Notes: generated by a model not told the origin, from the letters alone. Counted from the first letter of the stretch, positions 1 to 9,105 are shown. The stretch is DNA of 64,000 nucleotides from Alkalihalobacillus trypoxylicola (GCF_001590785.1 NZ_LTAO01000012.1:682901-746900); one strand, 5' to 3'. Program-made: numbers and translations.

Positions 1-614
1 ATTTGCTTCACCAGCTTTGGATGAGTATCGGAGCTTGAGTCTGATGAATGTAATAAGCTCGTTGATTGTCTAAGTTGAATGCTGGCAGGAGGGAGTTCTT
101 GTTCCCATTTACGAAAAGGGAACCCTGCAATTTGCCAACTTCCATCAGCACTTGGCTGAAATTGTCCAGCGAAAAGATAGTGTTGAATTTCTTCGAATAA
201 GTCCAGCCAATATAATAAGTCTGGTGCTATTTGAAAAGCGGGTTCTTTTCTCCACAAGTGAAAAATATTCCAATAGTTCACCATTTCTTCTATGGAGAAG
301 GCTACTCCAAAAATAGGGAAGGAATAGCTGCTTTTTTGTTCAGGTGCTTGATATATCGTGGTTTCACCCGCGAGAGATTGAAATCTTCTTTTAAAAAGAG
401 GAACGTCAATAATCGCTTTTTCGGTTTCAATAAAGGTTCCATAAAAAGAATGCTCGTCCTGACGAAATAATAAGAGCTTCAATTCAAAAGGATCAACTAA
501 AAACGGGTACTGAAAGTTGACTACTTGTTCAAATTTTGATTGAGGTTTTTGCTCTCCCCAAATAAATAGCTGATTCTCTATCCAGCCCCCATGTATAATG
601 ATCGTCTCATCCAA
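1..614 (-). CDS. SNF2-type helicase, N-terminal part (cut by window edge)
   Basis: This is an uninterrupted frame on the minus strand from a TTG at 614 to the window edge, about 204 codons. The start is set by a GAGGAG ribosome site 7 bases upstream, and it overlaps the stop of the preceding gene by 8 bases, so the two are translationally coupled. The visible part begins with DETIIIHGGWIENQLFIWGE and contains no helicase motif. The assignment to the bacterial SNF2/YwqA family rests on recollection of its amino-terminal region and on the partner upstream, which resembles the C-terminal part of YwqB. SNF2 proteins are DNA-stimulated ATPases that translocate along duplex DNA. The frame is certain, the function is inferred. 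Confidence 0.5.
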   Translation of the reverse strand, partial: MDETIIIHGGWIENQLFIWGEQKPQSKFEQVVNFQYPFLVDPFELKLLLFRQDEHSFYGTFIETEKAIIDVPLFKRRFQSLAGETTIYQAPEQKSSYSFPIFGVAFSIEEMVNYWNIFHLWRKEPAFQIAPDLLYWLDLFEEIQHYLFAGQFQPSADGSWQIAGFPFRKWEQELPPASIQLRQSTSLLHSSDSSSDTHPKLVKQ

Positions 615-1851
615 TTTTTTTCAACTCCTCTATAAAAGCACGATACGTCTTATATTTCTGACGAAGCATGAAAAGATACCTTTGAAAATTTTCAATGCTT
701 TTCGTTTGTTCATAAAGCTGTTTTAGTTCTTGAATGTAAACAACAGCTTGCTCATAATGAGCTCTCGTTTTTTTCTCAATAAGTCTCACCGCAAATTGAT
801 GGTAGATAGCCTTAGCATAATCAGGTCGTTTCTTTGATAGTAAATCAAGCAGCTTCACCTTGTCTTTTTGTAAACGAAAGGGCTCCTTTTCATAGGTCAT
901 AAAAAAATGCGCAGCTTCATCATAATGCTCGAAATCAATGAGAATTCGTGCATAGGTAATGAGCGCTTCTGAAAGGAATAAACGCTCTTTTAATTTCGGT
1001 AAAAGATAATGAGCAATTTCGTTCTTCTGTTGCTCTGACGCAAATTGCGTTAAGGCTTCAAACCTTGTAAAGTGTGGGGCTTGTAACCATCTATCCCATA
1101 TTTCTTTTTGGTCAGTGGGGTTAGTAAAAATCCTCATATTCATTTCATCATGAAGAGTTTGTAGTGAACCATAATGAGCTTGCAGATTAAATAATGATTG
1201 AAACCATTTGTTCATAATCCTCCATTGATTCTGTTGCTTTAGAAGCTCAAAATGCGGGAGGAAGTCAACAGCCTGTAAATGGGTTAATGAACGTATTATG
1301 GTAAGAGCTTCGTCTGTTTGATTTTGATCCAGATAAATGTAGCTTAAGACAAGCCTTGTTTTTGGACCTAATTGAGCAACTGGTAACGACTGTTTCATTA
1401 TTTGTTTATATATATATTCTTTTTCATTCGAAGTTAATAATAAATATAATGGTTTAAGTAGATAAGACCAAGGCGTATCATGCTGGTGGACTCGTTTCAT
1501 AAAAAAATCCAAAGTTAAATCAATCACGCTCGTAGAGTCTTCTTTATTTTCTTTTAAATAAGTTAAAAGGGATTCTATAGAAGCCTCGTAAAAGTGGAGA
1601 AAGCGTCGTTCGTTTTCCTCATATCTACCACTTTCTATTGATAATTGAGATATTTCATCTAAAAAAATAAAAGAGGCTAGTAAATAATGGTTAGGAAACT
1701 TTTTGACAATCATAGAATCCGTTTCAGAGAGAATCATTTCTAATTGACCCTTTGTAAAATAACGAGAAGCAATCAATTTTCGATAGAGAGCAGAAACCTC
1801 TTTTTCTAAAGCTGAACGGATATGCTGTTGATCTAATAGATGTGAACTCAT
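607..1851 (-). CDS. Helical protein coupled to SNF2 helicase (YwqB-like C-terminal region)
   Basis: The protein is 414 residues. The start at 1851 is chosen because AAGGGAGGA lies directly upstream; a longer frame to 1917 has no ribosome site. It looks wholly alpha-helical and TPR-like, with pairs such as EALITYARILIDFEHYDEAA and a charged C-terminus ending in YKTYRAFIEELKKIG. In Bacillus the protein preceding the SNF2 helicase (YwqB) carries an N-terminal SWIM zinc finger and a similar helical C-terminal part. No CxC...CxH SWIM motif is present here or in the upstream DNA, so this would be a finger-less form. It overlaps the helicase by 8 bases, which suggests the two act together. The function is unknown. 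Confidence 0.55.
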   Translation of the reverse strand: MSSHLLDQQHIRSALEKEVSALYRKLIASRYFTKGQLEMILSETDSMIVKKFPNHYLLASFIFLDEISQLSIESGRYEENERRFLHFYEASIESLLTYLKENKEDSTSVIDLTLDFFMKRVHQHDTPWSYLLKPLYLLLTSNEKEYIYKQIMKQSLPVAQLGPKTRLVLSYIYLDQNQTDEALTIIRSLTHLQAVDFLPHFELLKQQNQWRIMNKWFQSLFNLQAHYGSLQTLHDEMNMRIFTNPTDQKEIWDRWLQAPHFTRFEALTQFASEQQKNEIAHYLLPKLKERLFLSEALITYARILIDFEHYDEAAHFFMTYEKEPFRLQKDKVKLLDLLSKKRPDYAKAIYHQFAVRLIEKKTRAHYEQAVVYIQELKQLYEQTKSIENFQRYLFMLRQKYKTYRAFIEELKKIG

Positions 1852-2187
1852 AAGAGTCCTCCCTTTTAAATGACATCCCTTTATTTTACCCTTTTCAGTA
1901 AGAGAAATAAAGGGCAAGCAAATAGTAAGTTATGTATATAGTAGAAAACAGCATGACGAACAGGTATCATCACGGTTAAATAGTGGATTGGATGGACAGC
2001 TTTGAAGGCAGCAGAATTTATAAGACCATCTAAAGAGAGGAAGTAAGGAAAGGAGCTTGTTTGTAAGGAAAAAGAGGATGTGCACATGTATAAATGACCA
2101 TGAACAAAAATCCTCTGTACAATGGTCATTTATTTATCATTTTTATCATTTTGATAGCATGAAAATAATACTCTTGGGGTATTGATT
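1852..2187. other. Intergenic stretch with hairpin, no gene
   Basis: No convincing gene lies here. An 82-codon minus frame (1881-2129) has no ribosome site and unlikely composition. The main structure is a perfect 12-bp inverted repeat, ATAAATGACCAT at 2090-2101 and its complement at 2122-2133. It sits downstream of the minus-strand gene at 2188-2799 and could act as its terminator, although the following T-run on that strand is weak. Confidence 0.5.
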
Positions 2188-2799
2188 TTAAGATGATTTA
2201 GATAATAAATGCTGAACTTGCTCTCGTTTACTTAACAATTTTTTTAACTTTTTTTTATGCTGCTCAATTAATAGAGACTCTTTATTGGTCATTGCTTCAT
2301 ATAGTTCCATAAGTACATAATCAATTTCTAAATTCATCATATTATAAATAGTTTGTGGTTCAAAAGCTTTACCATCATCGCGGTATTGGATCATAGAGCC
2401 ATTACGATTCATCATTACTTGCTCACTCCCATCAATTTCAATCATAGATTCAATATCACCTGCTCGATATGATGTGATATACAGGGGTCCTTCCGTAACA
2501 CGTTTGACAATTCCATTTCCTTTTTCTGCTTGTAATAAGTTTTCAAGTGAGGTTGCTAACACTTCATCATATATATGGAGGTTATCAACAGAAAGAGTGA
2601 GGAATTCTGGGTTGCGTACGAAGGGAAGTTCATGGATTCGTTCATCTAATTCAATCATTAAGTAAATCGTACTTGCATCATATCGCCAATAAAGTGAATA
2701 TTTTTGACTCATCATTCGTTTGATGAATTGATGGAGTGCAGTTTTGGATAATTCAATATAGAGTTCAGCAAACTCAACTTCTATATAGGCTTCTTTCAT
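2188..2799 (-). CDS. Conserved-looking hypothetical protein
   Basis: The protein is 203 residues and begins MKEAYIEVEFAELYIELSKT after an AAGGGGTGTG ribosome site. It has no signal peptide or membrane segment. The first 150 residues look mixed alpha/beta; the C-terminal 45 are a lysine-rich amphipathic helix (HKKKLKKLLSKREQVQHLL), possibly a coiled coil. I do not recognise the family. It is monocistronic on the minus strand between the helicase pair and a GNAT gene. Confidence 0.6.
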   Translation of the reverse strand: MKEAYIEVEFAELYIELSKTALHQFIKRMMSQKYSLYWRYDASTIYLMIELDERIHELPFVRNPEFLTLSVDNLHIYDEVLATSLENLLQAEKGNGIVKRVTEGPLYITSYRAGDIESMIEIDGSEQVMMNRNGSMIQYRDDGKAFEPQTIYNMMNLEIDYVLMELYEAMTNKESLLIEQHKKKLKKLLSKREQVQHLLSKSS

Positions 2800-2901
2800 A
2801 TTCGCACACCCCTTATATTTACTAAATGCATCTTGTGTTTTCGGAAAAATAATGAAAATAGTTTTGCTTTATCATATGTTGAAAATTCAGAAAAAAGAAG
2901 C

Positions 2902-2930
2902 AAAAAGCCCATATCCTAGAAGAAATGGGC
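2902..2930 (-). terminator. Intrinsic terminator of the GNAT gene
   Basis: Read on the minus strand, GCCCAT (2925-2930) pairs with ATGGGC (2907-2912) and is followed by five T. It lies 78 bases after the acetyltransferase stop codon. Confidence 0.6.
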
Positions 2931-3007
2931 GTCACATTATTTTAAATTTGATATAAAAGTACTCAATGGAAAGAAATAAAAGGGATTTGTCTATGAATAT
3001 TACAATC

Positions 3008-3478
3008 TTAGAATCTAAACCCATAACGTTTCGATACAATATCATAAAAGCCTAAAGAGTTATAAAGTGCTTTTGTCGCTTCATTATTAATTCCTGTTTC
3101 TAGCTCAATTCCTTTAATATTACGCTGTTCAGCCCAATAAATGACCTTTAATAGTATCTTCTTGGCAATTCCTTGATTACGATGATTTTTATGAACAAAT
3201 AAGTCATTTAACCAAATATAATGACCACCCTTATCCAAACTAATAGCAACATTCAAAAAAGCAGCTCCAACTAACAGATGATCCTTTTCAGCTACAAAGA
3301 TATGGGCATTTGAATGATTTTCCTGTGTTAATTGAATCGTAGCTAAAATTTGATTTCTAATCTCTGAAGCATAAGGTTCTTTTTGTGCAAGAGGACCCTC
3401 TTGTTCAAGAAGTAAGTCTGCTAGTCTTTCTATAAATTGTTGATCGGCATCTGATGTAACTCGATATACCTTTACCAT
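3008..3478 (-). CDS. GNAT family N-acetyltransferase
   Basis: A 156-residue single-domain GNAT protein that would transfer an acetyl group from acetyl-CoA to an amine. The acetyl-CoA loop (motif A) is visible as HKNHRNQGIAKKIL near residues 98-111. It follows the beta-strand IWLNDLFV and is followed by the motif-B region ALYNSLGFY, so the fold is complete. The start ATG has an AGGAGG site 5 bases upstream. The substrate cannot be predicted and no neighbour suggests one. Confidence 0.85.
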   Translation of the reverse strand: MVKVYRVTSDADQQFIERLADLLLEQEGPLAQKEPYASEIRNQILATIQLTQENHSNAHIFVAEKDHLLVGAAFLNVAISLDKGGHYIWLNDLFVHKNHRNQGIAKKILLKVIYWAEQRNIKGIELETGINNEATKALYNSLGFYDIVSKRYGFRF

Positions 3479-3797
3479 GATATCCTCCTAATGATGAAAC
3501 GCTCTATTAACGATAGCTTACCATAAAAATGAAAAAGGAGGAGAATGAAAATAATCGTTTCTGAAGAAGACGTATTTAGTTCTCATTAATAGTTAAGTAA
3601 ACAAGGTATGTATTTTCAAAAAGATACAGTAAAAAAAAGCAGGATTATGTCAGAAGAATAGGGAAGTAAGGGGGGATGTTAAAAGAGAAAGGGGGAAAAG
3701 AAAGTTCAGTTATTAAGGTGGTTATATAAAGCAAGTGTTTTTAATTTTATAAAAGAAGAACTCTGTACAGTATTGAAGAGGAGATTGGGGGAAGTGG
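3479..3797. other. Intergenic stretch before the fucosidase gene, no gene
   Basis: This region separates two divergent genes. It contains a 14-codon frame at 3545-3589 behind a strong AAGGAGGAG site and a second 17-codon frame near 3676. Both are too short to claim as genes. No terminator, operator or repeat was recognised. Confidence 0.4.
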
Positions 3798-6086
3798 ATG
3801 AGTCACTTATTATCGTATAAAAATGAGGCAAATGATTGGAATGAAGCTCTTCCTATAGGGAATGGTAGATTAGGTGGTATGATTTATGGAAAAGTAAAAA
3901 ATGAGCAAATTCAACTAAATGAGGATAGCGTCTGGTATGGAGGTCCTAGAGACCGAAATAATCGAGATGCACTGAAATATCTTAGTGATGTACAGAATTT
4001 ATTGAACGAAGGAAAGTTAAAAGAGGCGGAAGATTTAGCTTTATTATCTATGTCAGGAACGCCTTTTTCTCAAAGTCATTATGAGCCTCTGGGAGATTTA
4101 TTTCTGCAATTTGAAGATCATCAACATATGTATTCGAATTATAAAAGGAAATTAGATTTAGAAAGTGGAATGGTTCATATTACATATGAAATGAATGGAA
4201 TATGCTATGAGAGAGAAATCTTTGCTAGTTATCCCGATCAAGTAATGATCATCCGACTTCATGCTTCAAAAAGTAAATCACTTTCGTTTAAAGCCTTTCT
4301 TGATAGAGGAAAAGGCCGTAACTTTGATTATCTTGAGGCTGTAAATGAGCATCAAATTATGATGAGCGGAAGAACTGGTGGTGAAAAAGGAATTGCTTTT
4401 TGTAGTATTTTGCAAGCCGAGGCAAATAACGGTTCGGTTTCTACAGTGGGTAATCGCTTAGTTGTAAAAGAAGCAGATTCAGTTACATTAATGTTAACAG
4501 CGGCAACCACATTTCGTTATAATGAACCTTTAGAGCAATGTTTGAAAACGCTAACAAAAGCGGCGGGATATCATTATGAAGATAGAATGAAGAGGCACAT
4601 AGATGATTATCAGTCACTGTATAATCGGATACAGTTTCATTTAGAAGATAAGGAAGCACTAAATGAGCCACTAGCAACCGATGAACGGCTTGAAAATGTG
4701 AAGGCAGGGAAAAGAGATTTAAGCTTGTTATCAACTTATTTTCATTTCGGTCGATACTTATTAATTTCTTCGAGTCGTCCTAATTCATTGCCGGCTACCT
4801 TACAAGGAATTTGGAATCAGCATATGTTGCCCCCATGGGATAGTAAATATACGATTAATATTAATACAGAAATGAATTATTGGCCTGCAGAAGCTTGTCA
4901 GTTAGGGGAATGTCATCAACCACTTTTTGATTTAATTGAAAGACTTAATCCAAATGGACAAATAACAGCTGAAAAAATGTATGGTTGCCGTGGGTTTGTT
5001 GCTCATCATAATACGGATATTTGGGCAGACTCTGCACCACAGGATATGTATATGCCAGCCACTATCTGGCCTTTAGGTGCAGCATGGTTATGTCTTCATA
5101 TTTGGGAGCATTATGAGTATACTCTTGACTCAGAATTCTTGGAGAAATATTATTATCTATTAAAAGAAAGTAGTCTATTTTTTGTTGATTTTTTACAAGA
5201 AGATGAAAGTGGAAATCTTATTACTTCTCCATCGGTTTCACCAGAGAATACTTATATACTTCCAAATGGCGAAAAAGGTACGCTTTGTATAGGACCTTCG
5301 ATGGACAGTCAAATTATTTATTCCTTATTTACAGCCGTTATAGAGGCTGGTGACGTGTTAAAAAATGATACCGCTTACCAAAAGGAGTTAATGGAGCTTA
5401 GAAGCAAATTACCTTCTCCTCAAATTGGAAAGCACGGACAAATTATGGAGTGGTTAGAGGATTATGAAGAGGCCGAGCCAGGGCATCGTCATATTTCTCA
5501 ATTATTTGCTTTGCACCCAGGAAATCAAATTTCTCCTAGTCAAACTCCAGAGCTTGCTGAAGCAGCCAAGACAACCTTAGAAAGAAGGCTTCAGTTTGGT
5601 GGAGGTCATACAGGTTGGAGTAGAGCTTGGATTATTAATATGTGGGCAAGGCTTGAGGATGGAGAAAAGGCATCAGAGAATTTACAGCAATTATTAGCTC
5701 AATCTACATTACCAAATTTATTTGATAATCACCCCCCATTCCAAATCGACGGAAATTTCGGTGGCACAGCAGGAATAATAGAAATGCTCATTCAATCTCA
5801 TTTAAATGAAATTCATTTGTTACCGGCTATTCCGAAAGAGTGGCATTCTGGATATGTCAAAGGATTACGTACAAAGGGAGGCTTTGAAATAGAGATGGAG
5901 TGGAAAGAGCATCGTCTGACCAAAGTCTTCATACATTCATTAAAAGGAAACACTTGTCATCTCCGCTATAAAAGTAAAATTCAGGTGCTCAACTCCAATA
6001 AGCCGATTGAAGTAAAAGTAAATTCAATTGAAACATTTGCATTTGAAACGGTTGAAAATGAAGTATATGAAGTGAAAATTCTATAG
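3798..6086 (+). CDS. Alpha-L-fucosidase, glycoside hydrolase family 95
   Basis: The protein is 762 residues, the usual length for GH95 inverting alpha-L-fucosidases, which release terminal fucose from plant or animal glycans. It opens with the family's LPIGNGRLGGMIYG motif near residues 19-32. The (alpha/alpha)6 catalytic domain shows INTEMNYWPAE, the loop SPSVSPENTY with the family's catalytic Glu, and IDGNFGGTAGIIEM with the conserved Asp. There is no signal peptide, so it probably acts in the cytoplasm on imported oligosaccharides. It stands alone, without a transporter or fucose-catabolic genes. The ATG is preceded by GATTGGGGGAAG, a mediocre ribosome site. Some GH95 members act on alpha-L-galactosides. 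Confidence 0.88.
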   Translation: MSHLLSYKNEANDWNEALPIGNGRLGGMIYGKVKNEQIQLNEDSVWYGGPRDRNNRDALKYLSDVQNLLNEGKLKEAEDLALLSMSGTPFSQSHYEPLGDLFLQFEDHQHMYSNYKRKLDLESGMVHITYEMNGICYEREIFASYPDQVMIIRLHASKSKSLSFKAFLDRGKGRNFDYLEAVNEHQIMMSGRTGGEKGIAFCSILQAEANNGSVSTVGNRLVVKEADSVTLMLTAATTFRYNEPLEQCLKTLTKAAGYHYEDRMKRHIDDYQSLYNRIQFHLEDKEALNEPLATDERLENVKAGKRDLSLLSTYFHFGRYLLISSSRPNSLPATLQGIWNQHMLPPWDSKYTININTEMNYWPAEACQLGECHQPLFDLIERLNPNGQITAEKMYGCRGFVAHHNTDIWADSAPQDMYMPATIWPLGAAWLCLHIWEHYEYTLDSEFLEKYYYLLKESSLFFVDFLQEDESGNLITSPSVSPENTYILPNGEKGTLCIGPSMDSQIIYSLFTAVIEAGDVLKNDTAYQKELMELRSKLPSPQIGKHGQIMEWLEDYEEAEPGHRHISQLFALHPGNQISPSQTPELAEAAKTTLERRLQFGGGHTGWSRAWIINMWARLEDGEKASENLQQLLAQSTLPNLFDNHPPFQIDGNFGGTAGIIEMLIQSHLNEIHLLPAIPKEWHSGYVKGLRTKGGFEIEMEWKEHRLTKVFIHSLKGNTCHLRYKSKIQVLNSNKPIEVKVNSIETFAFETVENEVYEVKIL

Positions 6087-6097
6087 GTCATAAAAGT

Positions 6098-6199
6098 CGC
6101 CGCGTCTCGATTGAAAAGGTTGAGGAATATTCTCCTGTTATAATGAGCAGTGAGATATTCCTAAACTAAATATTAATCGATCAGACTGCGGCGTTTTTT
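6098..6199 (+). terminator. Nested multi-stem terminator between convergent genes
   Basis: Three stems enclose one another: CGCCGC (6098-6103) with GCGGCG (6188-6193), TCGATT (6107-6112) with AATCGA (6175-6180), and AGGAATAT (6123-6130) with ATATTCCT (6155-6162). The outer arm runs straight into six T at 6194-6199, giving a terminator for the fucosidase gene. AAAA before the outer arm makes it weakly bidirectional for the convergent phosphatase gene. Confidence 0.6.
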
Positions 6200-6239
6200 G
6201 TATATATTGACTACTTCAATCATTAAGATGCATCTGGTT

Positions 6240-7052
6240 TTATTTTAAAGAAAGCTCGTCTTCTAAATAAAGGGCGAGGCCATCTTCTTCATTCGTTAAC
6301 GTCACAGAATGAGCAATTGATTTTAGCTCTTTTATAGCATTAGCCATTGCAATTCCCTTTCCGGCATACTCAATCATCTCTAAATCATTATCTTCATCTC
6401 CAAAAGCAATGACTCTATCTCTAGGAATTTGATAATAATCGGCAATCCTTTTTAAGCCTGTAGCTTTATTTACTCCAGATTTAACTAGTTCTAATATATT
6501 CATTGGTGCTCCCCATGATCTTTGGTCGATAACCTCTGCATGAGCGCTACTTAATAGGTTTTTTAACTCCTCAGCATGATGATCAAACGGGTGGATAAGT
6601 ATACAAGTCGGGTCTTGGTTGACAATGTCGATTAAATTTCCATATTCAACTGGACTTTGACCGGCAACAAAAGAATCAACTAATACTTGGTCAAAATGTC
6701 TCAAATAAAAATCGTCAATTACTTCGACCATAATGTTACTTACTTCAAATGCCTCGCACGTTTCAATAACGGTTTTGGCTATATCTAAATCAAGAGGAGA
6801 ATGGACGGCTTGAAAGTTTTGATTTAGTGGATGATGAACAAAGGCACCGTTAAAATTGACGATCGGAGTATCAAGTTTCATTTGTTGATAATACTGAATA
6901 CTAGCTCTATAAGGTCTACCTGTGGAAATGACAACGATATGTCCTTGTTGTTTTGCTTTTGCAATGACCTTGAGTGTTTTTTCTGATATGGTTTTATCAT
7001 CTTTTAATAAGGTTCCGTCTAAGTCTAGAGCAATTAAATGTTGTTTTTTCAT
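6240..7052 (-). CDS. yitU: Cof-type HAD hydrolase, YitU
   Basis: The protein is 270 residues when started at 7052, where AAGGAAGG precedes the ATG; the longer frame to 7088 lacks a ribosome site. All HAD motifs are present: DLDGTLL (motif I nucleophile), STGRPYR (motif II), a conserved Lys in the GVNKATGLKRI region (motif III) and GDEDNDLEM (motif IV), with a C2-type Cof cap between. The wording and length match B. subtilis YitU. That enzyme is one of several broad-spectrum phosphatases shown to dephosphorylate the riboflavin precursor 5-amino-6-(5-phosphoribitylamino)uracil. Its position near argC agrees. The physiological substrate here is inferred from YitU. Confidence 0.82.
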   Translation of the reverse strand: MKKQHLIALDLDGTLLKDDKTISEKTLKVIAKAKQQGHIVVISTGRPYRASIQYYQQMKLDTPIVNFNGAFVHHPLNQNFQAVHSPLDLDIAKTVIETCEAFEVSNIMVEVIDDFYLRHFDQVLVDSFVAGQSPVEYGNLIDIVNQDPTCILIHPFDHHAEELKNLLSSAHAEVIDQRSWGAPMNILELVKSGVNKATGLKRIADYYQIPRDRVIAFGDEDNDLEMIEYAGKGIAMANAIKELKSIAHSVTLTNEEDGLALYLEDELSLK

Positions 7053-7193
7053 TCTTTTTTTCCTTCCTTGTTCATAAATAGGTAACAAAATCTTCTTTTT
7101 CTCTATAAATGTTAGGGTAGAGATTATGTTATAGTAATGAATGGAGATTTTACTCTCTTACTTATTCTCCAAAGCACATAGGAGGTTCATCTT

Positions 7194-8117
7194 ATGGAAT
7201 CATTGATGTCTAATTTTACATTTAGAGCACTATGGACACCAGAGCTAATCATTGGTTTAGTCATATTATCCTGTGTTTACTCGCTCTTAATAAATAGATG
7301 GAGAAAGCATTTTAAAAATGCAGAACCTGTTAAATTAAGGCAGAAACTTTATTTTGCTTTGTTTACTATTGCTCTTTACTTGGGTTGGGGGAGTCCACTT
7401 TATATAGCTGGTCACTTTATGATTACCTTACATATGACCCAAATGGTCTTCGCTTATTTTGTGGCTGTTCCATTATTTCTATTATCGATGCCAAAGTGGT
7501 TTTTGAAAGCTATCTTTGATAAATTGTCCAAGGTTCGGTATTCAAAAGCGCTATTATTTGTTTGGAATCCCATTACGGCTATTTTCCTATTCAATGGACT
7601 ATTTTCATTTTACCATGTCCCATTTATGTTTGACACTTTGATGCAAGCACCAGCTCTTCATAGTCTTTTTCAATATGGATTATTTTTTTCATCTCTTTTA
7701 ATGTGGTGGTTTATGATTCAACCATTACCAAGCTATGCTTATTTATCAGATTTACGAAGAATACTTTACATTTTTCTCAATGGACTAATGATTACACCAG
7801 CATGTGCTTTAATTATTTTTGCTCCTTCAGCTATGTATCAAACCTATACAGATCCAGCCATTTGGGGGAATGCGATGGCCTATTGTTTACCAGCAGGGTC
7901 GAGCCTACCCTATGAACTGTTTTCAGGTCCAAATTCTTTTTCCTTCCTTGAATCGAGAATGGACCAGCAGCTGGCAGGCGTATTAATGAAGATTATGCAA
8001 GAGATTATATATGGAATTACCATTGGTTATGTATTTAAACAATGGATTACAAAAGAAAAGCAACAAGATGGTGAGCTTACAATTAGTGATATTCCGCAAA
8101 AATTACGCACAGAATAA
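7194..8117 (+). CDS. ctaG: CtaG-family cytochrome c oxidase assembly protein
   Basis: The product is 307 residues with about seven hydrophobic segments, matching the caa3_CtaG membrane family that helps insert copper into the CuB centre of caa3-type oxidase. The family signature region GSPLYIAGHFMITLHMTQM lies near residues 63-81, with His residues suitable for copper handling. An AGGAGG site sits 9 bases before the ATG. The Sco gene follows after 15 bases, so the two form an oxidase-assembly operon. No oxidase structural genes are in the window. The name follows family resemblance; paralogues of CtaG exist in Bacillaceae. Confidence 0.8.
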   Translation: MESLMSNFTFRALWTPELIIGLVILSCVYSLLINRWRKHFKNAEPVKLRQKLYFALFTIALYLGWGSPLYIAGHFMITLHMTQMVFAYFVAVPLFLLSMPKWFLKAIFDKLSKVRYSKALLFVWNPITAIFLFNGLFSFYHVPFMFDTLMQAPALHSLFQYGLFFSSLLMWWFMIQPLPSYAYLSDLRRILYIFLNGLMITPACALIIFAPSAMYQTYTDPAIWGNAMAYCLPAGSSLPYELFSGPNSFSFLESRMDQQLAGVLMKIMQEIIYGITIGYVFKQWITKEKQQDGELTISDIPQKLRTE

Positions 8118-8132
8118 AGGAGTTCGTATAGA

Positions 8133-8726
8133 ATGAAAAAGCTTATTTTTATAACGATGGTTTTATTCTTATCAGGCTGTGGCTGGATGTATGAGCTAGG
8201 AAGCTCAAGCTCAGAAGGTTATGAATTTGAAGGAAGCATGCCAGAATTTACATTCACGGATCATAACAATGAAGCATTTGGAACCGAGCAACTTGAAGGG
8301 CAGTATTATTTAGCCAATATGATCTTTACTTATTGTGCAACGGTATGTCCTACAATGACCCCCAATATGCAGAGACTACAGGAAACACTTGAAGGAGATG
8401 GAGTGGAACTTCAATTTGTTAGCTTTACAGTGGATCCTGTAAGAGATACGCCAGACCACTTAAAACAATACGGAAGCAATGTAGGTGCAAATCTTGAAAC
8501 TTGGCACTTCTTGTCTGGATATGAAATCGAAGAATTGGCCGCTTTATCTAATGAAGCCTTCTCAGCGATTGTACAAGAAGATAAAGAGAATGACGATATT
8601 ATTCATTCTACCCAATTTTACCTGATTAATAAAGAAGGGCAAGTTATAAGAAAGTACAGTGGATTGCAACCGAACCAAGAACCTATTATAGAGGATATTA
8701 AAAGAACGATTGAAAATGAAATGTAA
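8133..8726 (+). CDS. Sco1/SenC family copper chaperone lipoprotein
   Basis: The protein is 197 residues with a lipoprotein signal (LFLSGC, lipidated Cys16), placing it on the outer face of the membrane. A thioredoxin-like domain follows with the Sco copper motif CATVCP (Cys68 and Cys72) and the distant ligand His158 in DDIIHSTQF. Sco proteins deliver copper to, or reduce the cysteines of, the CuA centre of cytochrome oxidase subunit II; B. subtilis YpmQ is the known homologue. AAAGGAG precedes the ATG. It is co-transcribed with the CtaG-family gene and ends in a strong terminator. Confidence 0.9.
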   Translation: MKKLIFITMVLFLSGCGWMYELGSSSSEGYEFEGSMPEFTFTDHNNEAFGTEQLEGQYYLANMIFTYCATVCPTMTPNMQRLQETLEGDGVELQFVSFTVDPVRDTPDHLKQYGSNVGANLETWHFLSGYEIEELAALSNEAFSAIVQEDKENDDIIHSTQFYLINKEGQVIRKYSGLQPNQEPIIEDIKRTIENEM

Positions 8727-8741
8727 CCGAAAAGTTTGAAC

Positions 8742-8778
8742 AGACGCTTTTGAGAATGATCTCAAGGGCGTCTTTTTT
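8742..8778 (+). terminator. Intrinsic terminator of ctaG-sco
   Basis: GACGCTTTTGAG pairs with CTCAAGGGCGTC around a six-base loop and is followed by six T. Confidence 0.85.
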
Positions 8779-9028
8779 ATGTATAAAAAGGGATACATCG
8801 TAAATGTTTAAAATGGATATTCATTCATTAAGTGCTAGAAATTCTGAATGCCATCCATAGAAAAAGTATCCTATAAGTCATCAAGATTGAACGAGAGAGA
8901 GATTACTATAAAAAAGAAAACAGCTAGATTTCTCAATTAAAATGCCCTTTTTTATTTCAATTTATTTAGATTCTCCTATTTGAAAAAAAATAGTTTTCAA
9001 ATAAATTTAAAATAAAATAAAAATACAG
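8779..9028. other. AT-rich spacer before the arginine operon
   Basis: No gene or RNA element was recognised between the sco terminator and the argC promoter. The stretch from about 8980 is made almost only of A and T and may serve as an upstream promoter element. Confidence 0.4.
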
Positions 9029-9057
9029 TTGAATTTATTTTTATTCATATTTATAAT
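9029..9057 (+). promoter_or_regulatory. Sigma-A promoter of the arginine operon with ARG box
   Basis: TTGAAT (9029-9034), a 17-base spacer and TATAAT (9052-9057) form a near-consensus sigma-A promoter 49 bases before argC. The spacer holds AATTTATTTTTATTCATA (9032-9049), which matches the reverse of the Bacillus ARG box CATGAATAAAAATKCAAK at about 14 of 18 positions. AhrC/ArgR bound with arginine would block the promoter. The box identity is inferred from the consensus. Confidence 0.7.
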
Positions 9058-9105
9058 GTTAGCAAGATAAAAAAAAGTTCGTGAACGGAAATGGAGAGGG
9101 ATTAG

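Noticed and set aside
231-470. 79-codon plus-strand frame
   Set aside because: It lies opposite the open helicase frame, has no ribosome site and an unlikely composition.
1881-2129. 82-codon minus-strand frame
   Set aside because: No ribosome site, and it crosses the hairpin region with no domain-like pattern.
3545-3589. 14-codon frame behind a strong AAGGAGGAG site
   Set aside because: Too short to support as a gene; no terminator or conserved partner. Could be a leader or remnant.
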